Positions 7,230 to 13,714 of a stretch of DNA of 13,714 bases are shown here, piece after piece; position 1 is the stretch's first letter; the number at the start of each line of letters is the position of its first letter. The position numbers and the translations under genes are program-made. The DNA is from Cryomorphaceae bacterium (lineage in GTDB: Bacteria; Bacteroidota; Bacteroidia; Flavobacteriales; BACL11). The notes under the pieces were generated by a model, which was given only the letters and a program-made list of their open reading frames with translations, was not told where the DNA came from and made no database searches. The stretch covers positions 1-13,714 of the forward strand of contig JACNFT010000048.1 in assembly GCA_014384505.1 (NCBI GenBank), in the 5' to 3' direction.

Positions 7230-7484
7230 TTATGCTAATGCATTTACATGCTTAGATAATTTTGACTTTAAATTAGAAGATTTATTCTTATGAATAATAT
7301 TTCTTTTTGTCAATTTATCCAACATACCTGCAACTTTAGGAAATAAAGCAGCTGCTTCTTTTTTGTCCGTTAAAGCACGCAAAGCTCTTACTGCATTTCT
7401 TGTAGTTTTATGCTGATATTTATTTAACAATCTTTTTGTTTCTGATTGTCTTATTCTTTTTATTGCTGACTTATGATTTGCCAT
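7230..7484 (-). CDS. rpsT: 30S ribosomal protein S20
   Basis: Small-subunit ribosomal protein that binds 16S rRNA. The 84 residues are the normal length. The product starts MANHKSAIKRIRQSETKR, the characteristic S20 opening, and is very basic and helical throughout, with KRNIIHKNKSSNLKSKLSKHV near the end in place of the usual KGVIHKNKAARxKSRL. ATG 7484 is chosen; the frame extends upstream to 7544, but that extension runs through the tRNA-Glu gene and cannot be coding. The start codon lies only 15 nt from the tRNA 3' end, so rpsT is probably transcribed from the tRNA promoter and its mRNA is released by tRNA 3' processing. A strong terminator follows. S20 synthesis is autoregulated at translation in E. 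coli; whether that applies here is not visible. Confidence 0.98.
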   Translation of the reverse strand: MANHKSAIKRIRQSETKRLLNKYQHKTTRNAVRALRALTDKKEAAALFPKVAGMLDKLTKRNIIHKNKSSNLKSKLSKHVNALA

Positions 7485-7499
7485 AGTTTTAAATTTTAG

Positions 7500-7571
7500 T
7501 AGCCCGACGGAGAATCGAACTCCGGTTACATGGATGAAAACCATGCGTCCTAACCACTAGACGACCGGGCC
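7500..7571 (-). tRNA. tRNA-Glu, anticodon UUC
   Basis: A complete 72-nt cloverleaf can be folded on the minus strand. The 7-bp acceptor is GGCCCGG with TCGGGCT, followed by U8-C9. The D arm is GTCTAGTGGTTAGGAC. The anticodon arm is CATGG/CCATG with loop TTTTCAT (anticodon TTC, reading GAA/GAG). The variable loop is 4 nt (TAAC) and the T arm is CGGAG-TTCGATT-CTCCG. The discriminator is A73 and CCA is not encoded. Both ends of the acceptor stem (1-72 and 7-66) are G-U wobbles. rpsT starts 15 nt downstream. Confidence 0.97.
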
Positions 7572-7595
7572 ATAATGTTCTCAAAATTGAGGGTG

Positions 7596-7603
7596 CAAAT
7601 TTA
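7596..7603 (-). promoter_or_regulatory. Likely -7 element (TAAATTTG) of the tRNA-Glu/rpsT promoter
   Basis: On the minus strand these bases read TAAATTTG, an exact TAnnTTTG match. It lies 24 nt before the tRNA 5' end, which would give a short leader of about 20 nt. A TTTG on the same strand at 7619-7622 could serve as the -33 element, but at 15 nt the spacing is shorter than the usual ~19-20. A near-palindrome CTCAAAATTGAG (7580-7591) sits at the expected start site. The upstream unknown-function gene ends at 7630 with no clear hairpin terminator, so read-through from proS is also possible. Confidence 0.5.
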
Positions 7604-7629
7604 TACTTTTTTTAAAACCAAACGAAAAA

Positions 7630-8304
7630 TTAATCATTATTTGTTTCAAAAGAAAATTTGTAACCCATTCGTTTGGCTGTTTTTAGTTTTTGATTGTTAT
7701 TCATATCTAGTATTTGATGAACAGACACAACCTTAACATCATTGAAATTTGGTGTTTGTAAATCAAAATTTAAAGCATAAACCATTGTTTCATTAATGAT
7801 TTTATCAATCTGATCTGTATTTATTTGTTGATTTACAAAATCATTAAACAAAAAACCTAACTGTTTATCACCCTCAACAAAAAAATGTTTATCCTTATTA
7901 ATAAATACACGGGCAATTAAATAACCCGCATCATTCATACGATTATATTTAAAAGAATCCGAAAGAAAATTATAGATATTAATCACCCCGCAAAAAGACC
8001 TTAACTTATCCTGCTTAACATATTTTGTTTTATGAATTGAATGCGAATTTGGAAAATCAAATACATTGGAATGCATATGAAAGAGTAAAGTATCCCCCGA
8101 AAATTTTAATTTTGATTCAAAATCACCATCTGAAGAATAGATGACTTGCACATCTTTGTCAGCTAATTCATTATTAATAATATTTGATTTAGCTTCTAAA
8201 TACTGCTGAAATTCAGCGAAAACTGATTTAGTTTTTCGATAAACCTCTTGCTTTGTACTCGCTTTAGTCTTTAATAACTCAATAATCTTTTCTTTATCAT
8301 TCAT
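7630..8304 (-). CDS. Conserved-looking cytoplasmic protein of unknown function downstream of proS
   Basis: I do not recognise a named family. The 224 residues have no signal peptide or membrane segment, so a cytoplasmic location is expected. Residues 1-45 are charged and probably helical, possibly a short coiled coil. The middle (52-155) looks like a compact alpha/beta domain with motif-like, aromatic-rich runs: LLFHMHSNVFDFPNSHSIHK (73-92; H76, H78, H88, H91), SFCGVINIYNFLSDSFKYNR (103-122), DAGYLIARVFIN and FFVEGDKQLGFLFNDF. The tail (166-224) is helical then basic. The clustered histidines hint at ligand or metal binding, but no known motif is complete. The gene starts 3 nt after proS and therefore very likely shares its mRNA; tRNA-Glu and rpsT follow. 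A role connected with translation is a guess from context alone. Confidence 0.85.
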   Translation of the reverse strand: MNDKEKIIELLKTKASTKQEVYRKTKSVFAEFQQYLEAKSNIINNELADKDVQVIYSSDGDFESKLKFSGDTLLFHMHSNVFDFPNSHSIHKTKYVKQDKLRSFCGVINIYNFLSDSFKYNRMNDAGYLIARVFINKDKHFFVEGDKQLGFLFNDFVNQQINTDQIDKIINETMVYALNFDLQTPNFNDVKVVSVHQILDMNNNQKLKTAKRMGYKFSFETNND

Positions 8305-8307
8305 CTT

Positions 8308-9780
8308 TTAATATGATTTTGCAAATAACACTCTATTGGTTGAGGGTTTGCCTGTAAAAACACAAACCCCATCCTCCTTTTTGACATCCAAAGGAATACA
8401 TCTTATTGTAGCTTTAGTTTCTTGCTTAATTAATTCTTCAGTTTCAGAAGTACCATCCCAATGTGCATAAACAAAACCCCCTTTTTCAATTAACTTTATA
8501 AATTCTTCTTTAGAGTCCGCTTTATAGGTTTTTTCTTCACGATAGGTTAATGCTTTTTTATATAAATTATCTTGAATGTTCTCTAACAAATGTTCAACCT
8601 TATTTTCAATATCTATTATCTGGTAAGTTTCTTTTTCCAAAGTATCTCTACGAGCCACTTCAATGGTACCGTTTTCTAAATCACGAGCCCCTAATGCTAA
8701 ACGTAATGGCACTCCTTTCAATTCATATTCCGCAAATTTCCAACCTGGCTTATGTGTATCTCTATTATCAAATTTAACTGAAATGCCTTTTTCTTCTAAA
8801 GCCATCTTCACTTTGTTCGCAACCTCTGATACAGCATCTAATTGCTGATCTCCTTTGTAAATTGGTACGATAACTACCTGAAATGGAGCTAGTTTTGGAG
8901 GCAATACTAAACCATGATCATCAGAATGCGTCATAATCAAAGCACCCATCAAACGAGTTGAAACACCCCATGAAGAAGCCCAAACATATTCTTTTTTCCC
9001 TTCCTTAGTTGCAAACTTCACATCAAATGCTTTTGCAAAATTTTGTCCTAAAAAATGAGATGTTCCTGCTTGTAAAGCCTTTCCATCTTGCATAAGCGCT
9101 TCAATACAATAGGTTTCTTCAGCTCCGGCAAAACGCTCATTGACTGATTTTAATCCTTGAACAACTGGCATTGCCATAAAGTTTTTAGCAAAATCAGCAT
9201 AAATACCAATCATCTGCTCAGTTTCCTCTACTGCTTCCTTTTTAGTAGCATGAGCAGTATGACCTTCTTGCCATAAAAACTCTGTAGTCCGCAAAAACAA
9301 TCTTGTACGCATTTCCCATCTTACTACATTTGCCCATTGGTTTATCAAAATTGGCAAATCACGATATGATTGTATCCACTTACGGTAAGTATCCCAAATA
9401 ATGGTTTCAGATGTAGGGCGGACAATTAATTCTTCTTCTAATTTAGCAGTAGGGTCAACTATTAAGCCACTACCATCTTCAGCATTTTTTAAACGATAAT
9501 GTGTAACGACAGCACATTCTTTTGCAAAACCCTCAACATGAGCAGCCTCTTTACTTAAATATGATTTTGGGATAAAAAGAGGGAAATAAGCATTCACATG
9601 ACCTGTTGCTTTGAACATTCTGTCTAGTTCTGCTTGCATTTTTTCCCAAATTGCAAACCCATAAGGCTTAATTACCATACAACCTCTTACTCCTGAATTC
9701 TCTGCTAAATCAGCACCTTGTACAATTTCATTATACCATTGTGAATAATCCTCTTCTCTTGATGTTAGTTTTTTTGCCAT
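8308..9780 (-). CDS. proS: Prolyl-tRNA synthetase, archaeal/eukaryotic-like (short) type
   Basis: Class II aminoacyl-tRNA synthetase charging tRNA-Pro. The 490 residues match the short form that lacks the ~180-residue editing insertion of the E. coli type. Class II motif 2 is visible as RWEMRTRLFLRTTEFLWQEG (154-173). RPTSETIIWDTY (121-132) precedes it, and motif 3 lies in GVSTRLMGALIMTHSDDHG (272-290). An anticodon-binding domain begins at about 300 (QVVIVPIYKG). The C-terminal domain ends GVCVFTGKPSTNRVLFAKSY, the usual aromatic end of this type. The C-terminal zinc-binding domain of archaeal forms appears degenerate, with only Cys in IRCIP and GVCVF. ATG 9780 matches the expected MAKKLTSREEDYSQWYNEIV opening. 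It heads a probable operon with the unknown 224-residue protein and is divergent from the lipoprotein gene. Confidence 0.97.
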   Translation of the reverse strand: MAKKLTSREEDYSQWYNEIVQGADLAENSGVRGCMVIKPYGFAIWEKMQAELDRMFKATGHVNAYFPLFIPKSYLSKEAAHVEGFAKECAVVTHYRLKNAEDGSGLIVDPTAKLEEELIVRPTSETIIWDTYRKWIQSYRDLPILINQWANVVRWEMRTRLFLRTTEFLWQEGHTAHATKKEAVEETEQMIGIYADFAKNFMAMPVVQGLKSVNERFAGAEETYCIEALMQDGKALQAGTSHFLGQNFAKAFDVKFATKEGKKEYVWASSWGVSTRLMGALIMTHSDDHGLVLPPKLAPFQVVIVPIYKGDQQLDAVSEVANKVKMALEEKGISVKFDNRDTHKPGWKFAEYELKGVPLRLALGARDLENGTIEVARRDTLEKETYQIIDIENKVEHLLENIQDNLYKKALTYREEKTYKADSKEEFIKLIEKGGFVYAHWDGTSETEELIKQETKATIRCIPLDVKKEDGVCVFTGKPSTNRVLFAKSY

Positions 9781-9804
9781 TATGCTTTAAAAAATGTAAT
9801 TTTG
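9773..9804 (+). promoter_or_regulatory. Putative promoter for the lipoprotein/FadL-like operon
   Basis: TTTG at 9773-9776 and TAATTTTG at 9797-9804 are separated by 20 nt, matching the Bacteroidota -33 TTTG and -7 TAnnTTTG consensus in both sequence and spacing. Transcription would start near 9808-9811, leaving a 5' UTR of about 85 nt before ATG 9895. The -33 element lies in the first codons of the divergent proS gene. Confidence 0.55.
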
Positions 9805-9837
9805 TATTGTTATTCTCGTTAACTTATTAAAGTTGCA

Positions 9838-9845
9838 CAAAACTA
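9838..9845 (-). promoter_or_regulatory. Possible -7 element (TAGTTTTG) for proS
   Basis: On the minus strand these bases read TAGTTTTG, an exact TAnnTTTG match about 58 nt before the proS ATG. The nearest TTTG upstream on that strand (9876-9879) is 30 nt away, longer than the usual spacing, so support is partial. With the opposite element at 9797-9804 it would make a pair of overlapping divergent transcripts. Confidence 0.4.
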
Positions 9846-9894
9846 ACAATTAAAATAGCATAAGTTTATGACTGTCAAACAAAAATATACTACT

Positions 9895-10854
9895 ATGAAA
9901 GCTTTACTTTCTACTTCTATCGTTTTACTTTTTTTATCTTCTTGCATTACATCCTCCCATCTGCATTATAGCGATCCTAATTATTTGGGTAGCGCTGAAT
10001 TTAGTAGTTATGAAGAAATTGTAACAGAACCTGTATCTGAAATTTATCAAACACAAGATACAGACACAATAACTGATAATTATTATAGCGAGTATGATGT
10101 TGCTGATGATTATTATGATTATAGTTTTTCTTCAAGAATAAGAAGATTCCATAGACCAATGTATTACAGTAATTATTATGGTGGTCTTTATACTGATTAT
10201 TACTGGTATAATAATGATCCTTTCTATTGCGGAACAAGCATCTATTACGGATACAATTGGAATTCTCCTTATTATTCATACTATTCTCCTTATTACTCCA
10301 ATAATTACAATAGTTATTACGCTTATGAACACAATAATTACCACCATAACACACCAACTTACACCTATTACAATAATAATAACCACACAACAGGACATAG
10401 AGGCTCCTTATCCTCACATTCTAGTGGAAGAGGAGTGAAAACAAATACTATTATCCCGAATACTAATGTTAATACATCAACCTTAAACATTAGTAATGGA
10501 AATATCCTAAAAAACAACACCAATTCTACAATTAGGAATACCTCACCTTACAGGGGAAATACGAGTATTAAGTCAGGTAATAGCAGAAACAATACAAGTA
10601 TAAAAACAAATACCAACAGAGTTAATACTACCAAAACAGACAACTCTTATACGGAAAATACATCAAATAAGACTACTACTAAAAAAGGAAATCGCTCCTA
10701 TACTGCTCCAAAATCAAACACAAATAACAAAAGTTATTCAGCTCCAAAATCTAATTCCAGTAAAAGAAATTATAACTCAGGAAGTAGTAAGTCTAACAGT
10801 GGAAGTAGATCCTCAGGAAATTCAAATAGAAGAAGTACAAAACCAAGAAAATAA
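9895..10854 (+). CDS. Tyr/Asn-rich low-complexity lipoprotein
   Basis: A predicted lipoprotein of 319 residues. The N-terminus is a short hydrophobic signal ending in lipobox LSSC (C17), so the mature protein should be lipid-anchored in the envelope. I see no acidic surface-export signal after the Cys. Residues ~18-80 are acidic. Residues ~81-165 are dominated by Tyr, Asn, Pro and Trp (such as RFHRPMYYSNYYGG and SPYYSYYSPYYS). Residues ~166-319 are Asn/Ser/Thr rich and increasingly basic, ending NRRSTKPRK, with two copies of SY(T/S)APKSN. I recall similarly Tyr-rich, uncharacterised proteins from other Flavobacteria; no enzymatic motif is seen. ATG 9895 is chosen over ATG 9868 because the signal peptide starts there, and the upstream start would add nine polar residues. 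A FadL-like barrel gene follows after 3 nt and is probably co-transcribed. Confidence 0.85.
   Translation: MKALLSTSIVLLFLSSCITSSHLHYSDPNYLGSAEFSSYEEIVTEPVSEIYQTQDTDTITDNYYSEYDVADDYYDYSFSSRIRRFHRPMYYSNYYGGLYTDYYWYNNDPFYCGTSIYYGYNWNSPYYSYYSPYYSNNYNSYYAYEHNNYHHNTPTYTYYNNNNHTTGHRGSLSSHSSGRGVKTNTIIPNTNVNTSTLNISNGNILKNNTNSTIRNTSPYRGNTSIKSGNSRNNTSIKTNTNRVNTTKTDNSYTENTSNKTTTKKGNRSYTAPKSNTNNKSYSAPKSNSSKRNYNSGSSKSNSGSRSSGNSNRRSTKPRK
10696..10755 (+). repeat. Two in-frame copies of an SY(T/S)APKSN-coding repeat
   Basis: Within the lipoprotein gene, 10696-10719 and 10732-10755 encode SYTAPKSN and SYSAPKSN, separated by 12 bp. GCTCCAAAATC is identical in both copies. This is a short internal duplication in a low-complexity tail, of the kind that varies between strains. 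Confidence 0.7.
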
Positions 10855-10857
10855 GAA

Positions 10858-12315
10858 ATGAAAAAAGGATTATTAGCAATATCAATTATTGCACTAAGCA
10901 GTATTACTTTATTAGCTCAAAACGAGATTGATGCTTTACGTTTTTCTCAAGACGCTCCATTAGGAACAGCTCGTTTTTCAGCAATGAGTGGTGCATTTGG
11001 CTCTTTAGGTGGAGAGTTTTCCGCACTAAGTCTAAACCCTGCAGGAATTGGTATGTATCAGTTTTCTGAATTTAGCTTTACTCCCAGTTTCAGTCTAAAT
11101 AGCACTACTTCTTATTATGGAAATAAAGAAACTGACTACAAATCAGGATTAAAAATAGGCAACATAGGTCTTGTATTTTCAAGTCTTAGAGAAAATTCGG
11201 AATGGAAAAGAATTAATTTTGCTATTGGCTGGAATCAATTAGCAAATTATGATAGTAATATTAGAATTCAAGGTGAAAATAATACTTCCTCAATAGCTGA
11301 TAATATCTTAGCGATTTCTCAAGGCAATTCTATTGATGAGTTAAATACACTTTATTCTGCGCCTGCTTTCTGGACTAACTTAATAGATTTAGCAAACAAT
11401 AGTGTAGACACAACAACTAATTGGTATGCTCACGATAACGGAAATTATATTTCCCATGTTAAAGGAAATTCTTCAAAAACTCAAACTAAAAATATTCATT
11501 CTTCTGGAGGGAAAAATGAGTTTATTTTCTCTATCGGAGGGTCTTTTAACGAACAGTTATACTTAGGAGCTACAATAGGAGTTCCTACTTTAGATTATTA
11601 TGAAAAATCAACTTATAGTGAAACAAATTTTGAAGATACAATTAATGGGTTGCAAGGATTTGACATACATGAGGAATTAAGCGTCTATGGAGCTGGTCTA
11701 AACTTAAAATTAGGTGCAATACTTAGAGTATCCGAAAACTTAAAACTAGGCGCCTCCCTACACACTCCTACAGCTTATAGTATTGAAGAAACTTTCAGCA
11801 CAAGCATAACAACACATTTTACTGAAGAAAGTTTTACTGAACACTCAAATATTAACTACTTTGAATACGATTTAATTACGCCTTGGAAAGCAATTTTAAG
11901 TGCATCATCCTTATTAAACAAAAACATTCTATTGAGTGCCGATTATGAAATAGTTGACTACTCTTTCTCAAGCATGCATTCTAGTCAATACACGTTTACT
12001 AATGAGAACAATATTATTCAGGAACTATATACCAAGGCTTCAAATATCCGTTTAGGTGCTGAGATAAATATAAAGCCTTTTGTAGTTAGAGCTGGATACT
12101 CAAAATACGGAAGTGCATTTGCAAACAAAGATTACAGTAAAGAAAATTACAGCTTTGGATTGGGGATAAATAATGGTGGGTACTATTTGGATGCAGCTTA
12201 TGTATTATCACAAGGAAATGGTGAACACCTACTATACAATGAGGATTATATCAATCCCGTATCTTTAGTAAATACAAATCATAGTCTAGTATTCACTCTA
12301 GGATTTAGATACTAA
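10858..12315 (+). CDS. FadL/OmpP1/TodX-like outer-membrane transport protein
   Basis: Predicted outer-membrane beta-barrel of the FadL superfamily (long-chain fatty acid or hydrophobic-compound uptake), 485 residues. A signal peptide runs to A20 (LLA|Q). The N-terminal plug-like region carries AMSGAFGSLGGEFSALSLNPAGIGMYQ (42-68), with the NPAG motif characteristic of the family. Alternating polar/aromatic strands follow throughout, and the protein ends SLVFTLGFRY with a C-terminal aromatic residue, as expected for barrel assembly. The actual substrate is unknown; similar Bacteroidota proteins are sometimes annotated as hemin receptors without direct proof. The gene starts 3 nt after the lipoprotein stop, suggesting an operon, and its stop overlaps by 4 bp the end of the convergent TPR gene, leaving no room for a dedicated terminator. 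Confidence 0.88.
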   Translation: MKKGLLAISIIALSSITLLAQNEIDALRFSQDAPLGTARFSAMSGAFGSLGGEFSALSLNPAGIGMYQFSEFSFTPSFSLNSTTSYYGNKETDYKSGLKIGNIGLVFSSLRENSEWKRINFAIGWNQLANYDSNIRIQGENNTSSIADNILAISQGNSIDELNTLYSAPAFWTNLIDLANNSVDTTTNWYAHDNGNYISHVKGNSSKTQTKNIHSSGGKNEFIFSIGGSFNEQLYLGATIGVPTLDYYEKSTYSETNFEDTINGLQGFDIHEELSVYGAGLNLKLGAILRVSENLKLGASLHTPTAYSIEETFSTSITTHFTEESFTEHSNINYFEYDLITPWKAILSASSLLNKNILLSADYEIVDYSFSSMHSSQYTFTNENNIIQELYTKASNIRLGAEINIKPFVVRAGYSKYGSAFANKDYSKENYSFGLGINNGGYYLDAAYVLSQGNGEHLLYNEDYINPVSLVNTNHSLVFTLGFRY

Positions 12316-13714
12316 TTAGTAACGCGAACTAAACCAACTTTTGCTTTTTGATGAATTCCTCTTTCATAATCAAAGTCAGAAAGGGATAAACATTTTTCAA
12401 AATAGATTTTTGCTTGATTTAACTTTTCCTGTTTTTCGTAAATCAACCCTATTTGTAAAGCTGACATAGGTGCATAATAGTTTTTAGATTTTTTTCCTAA
12501 ATCAAAAGCTTTTTGATATTGAGCAATTACTTGTTCATCCAAGTACATCAGCTTTGATTCAATACGCGCTAAACGATAATAATACTCATCAAAAAATCCA
12601 GCGTAATCTGACAATTTATTTTCACTCGTTAGCTCTAATTGTGCTTTCTCATAATATCCACCATCATAAAGTAATCTTGCTCTTAGTAATTTTGGAGAAT
12701 TCAAATGGTTTTTCTCAGCCTCTTTTAAGGCAACTTTATCTTCATCAATAAATGCTCTTCCTTCTAATTTTATTTTTTTCAAATACCCCATTTCTTCATC
12801 ACTCTTCTGTTGTAAAAAAGCAATCCAAGACAATTTTTGATAGGCAGATTTTATATAATTATTTCCTTTAAAATTCTTAAGAAACCGATTAAAATACATC
12901 TCAGATTTTTCATAATCCAATGAGTACAAATAAGAGATACCTTGTAAATAATCTAAATAATGAAAAGGATATTTCCCTTGATCAGCTGGACGGTTTTCCA
13001 ACACCTTAATGCATAAAGCATTCTTACCTAAAGCATGTGAAAGACGAGCTGCAGCAAAATTTAACAGATAATTATCGGAATACTCACTTGCTATGACATC
13101 CAATAATTGCTTATAAGCTATTTCATTATTGGTCATATTTAACTGCAAGAAAGTAGTTAAGAATAAAATTTCTGAATGATACATTTCCATTTCCTCATCT
13201 TGTAACAAAGACTTCAACTCTGCTAAACCAAGCTCAACACCTCCTTCCATCCCTACTAAGTTAATTACCCATTGATATTTTTCAGGAATAGCCCCAACCA
13301 AAGTATGTAATAATCCTAATCCTTTTATATTGAGTTTAAAATTAGGAAATTGCTCATGATTTTTTTCCAAAAGAGAATAGGCTTTCTGAATTTCATAAGC
13401 AGCAGTCAAGTACTCTTCAAATTTTATACGAGCAAAAGCCCATTGTAAATGCACTTCAGCTTGAGCATATAAATAATATGGAGAACTATCATCACCTGCT
13501 TGAATAAAATCAATTCTATCTGACTTCAATTCCTTTGCAGTTGAGAAAAACTCTGCTTCTTCCCCAATAATAATCGTTAAAAAGTCAATATAATTTTGAT
13601 GTAAAACAAGGATGGCATTATCAGGGTTTTCTAATTGTTCTATTTGAAGCAATTTATTGGCAGCTTCAAATTCCAAATTGATAATATGAGTGTACGATTG
13701 CTGCATTCTTTCAT
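12312..13714 (-). CDS. Tetratricopeptide-repeat protein (5' end outside window)
   Basis: The frame is open to the right edge. An internal ATG at 13706 would give 464 residues, but codons upstream (GAA AGA) remain open and the visible start lacks a signal peptide, so the gene probably begins outside the window. The sequence is built of helical pairs: an N-terminal segment (INLEFEAANKLLQIEQLENP and HQNYIDFLTIIIGEE), a middle of hairpin helices, and a clear TPR near the C-terminus (SALQIGLIYEKQEKLNQAKIYFEKCLSL, ~415-442 from that ATG). KAFDLGKKSKNYYAPM just before it is probably another helix pair. TPRs form protein-binding scaffolds; the partner is unknown. I recall similar Flavobacteria TPR proteins that begin with a signal peptide, so a periplasmic location is possible but not shown. 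Its 3' end overlaps the FadL-like gene by 4 bp. Confidence 0.8.
   Translation of the reverse strand, partial: ERMQQSYTHIINLEFEAANKLLQIEQLENPDNAILVLHQNYIDFLTIIIGEEAEFFSTAKELKSDRIDFIQAGDDSSPYYLYAQAEVHLQWAFARIKFEEYLTAAYEIQKAYSLLEKNHEQFPNFKLNIKGLGLLHTLVGAIPEKYQWVINLVGMEGGVELGLAELKSLLQDEEMEMYHSEILFLTTFLQLNMTNNEIAYKQLLDVIASEYSDNYLLNFAAARLSHALGKNALCIKVLENRPADQGKYPFHYLDYLQGISYLYSLDYEKSEMYFNRFLKNFKGNNYIKSAYQKLSWIAFLQQKSDEEMGYLKKIKLEGRAFIDEDKVALKEAEKNHLNSPKLLRARLLYDGGYYEKAQLELTSENKLSDYAGFFDEYYYRLARIESKLMYLDEQVIAQYQKAFDLGKKSKNYYAPMSALQIGLIYEKQEKLNQAKIYFEKCLSLSDFDYERGIHQKAKVGLVRVTN

Noticed and set aside
7485..7544. In-frame N-terminal extension of rpsT to an ATG at 7544
   Set aside because: The extension runs through the tRNA-Glu gene, and S20 proteins begin MANHKSA at 7484.
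7580..7591. Near-palindrome CTCAAAATTGAG upstream of tRNA-Glu
   Set aside because: The 5-bp arms with a 2-nt centre cannot form a stable hairpin; it might be an operator, but one short copy is not evidence.
10001..10417. Open frame of 138 codons antisense to the lipoprotein gene, rich in Asn, Tyr and Cys
   Set aside because: It mirrors the low-complexity TAT/AAT/TAC repeats of the sense gene and has no start context or family-like sequence.
10178..10438. Ile/Thr-rich open frame in another frame of the lipoprotein gene
   Set aside because: It is a frame-shifted reading of the same TAT/AAT-rich low-complexity DNA and resembles no protein.
1..13714. Search for CRISPR arrays, transposases, inverted-repeat element ends, phage or toxin-antitoxin genes
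   Set aside because: Nothing of the kind was seen; all coding space is taken by housekeeping, envelope or unassigned single genes.

Overview
The window is A+T-rich DNA from a member of the Bacteroidota, most likely Flavobacteriales. Four things point there: a type IX secretion (T9SS) C-terminal sorting tail at the left edge, a PafA-type alkaline phosphatase, FadL/OmpP1-like and lipoprotein genes of the flavobacterial kind, and promoter-like TAnnTTTG elements in place of Shine-Dalgarno leaders. Predicted signal peptides put Gln at +1 (S|Q and A|Q), as is common in this phylum. I see no mobile element, CRISPR array, phage gene or defence locus. This is a densely packed housekeeping and cell-envelope region, and no stretch longer than about 100 bp lacks a gene.

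Left block, + strand (3-3996): the tail of a T9SS-secreted protein is followed after 1 nt by pafA. pafA overlaps aroB by 4 nt, and aroB overlaps aroA by 11 nt. The arrangement suggests one transcript joining surface/phosphate functions with two shikimate-pathway enzymes. aroA meets a convergent gene with a 26-bp 3' overlap.

Middle block, - strand (3971-7160): read in transcription order, this holds a polysaccharide-deacetylase-like protein, upp (uracil salvage, 2-nt gap), a small membrane protein (100 bp further on) and a YjjG-type HAD nucleotidase (4-nt gap). upp and the nucleotidase both act on pyrimidine compounds.

Translation block, - strand (7172-9780): proS, then a conserved-looking protein of unknown function (3-nt gap), then tRNA-Glu(UUC), then rpsT 15 nt after the tRNA. 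It closes with a strong intrinsic terminator (12-bp stem plus U-run) just upstream of the deacetylase gene.

Right block (9773-13714): a divergent promoter region separates proS from a + strand pair, a Tyr/Asn-rich lipoprotein and a FadL/OmpP1-like outer-membrane beta-barrel (3-nt gap). The barrel gene overlaps by 4 bp the 3' end of a TPR protein that enters from the right edge.

The observations most worth following up are the uncharacterised protein between proS and tRNA-Glu, the tRNA-Glu/rpsT leader arrangement, the deacetylase-upp coupling with an apparently incomplete metal site in the deacetylase, the terminator/promoter overlap at 7165-7205, and the low-complexity lipoprotein paired with a FadL-like barrel. 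I found no clear new multi-gene system.
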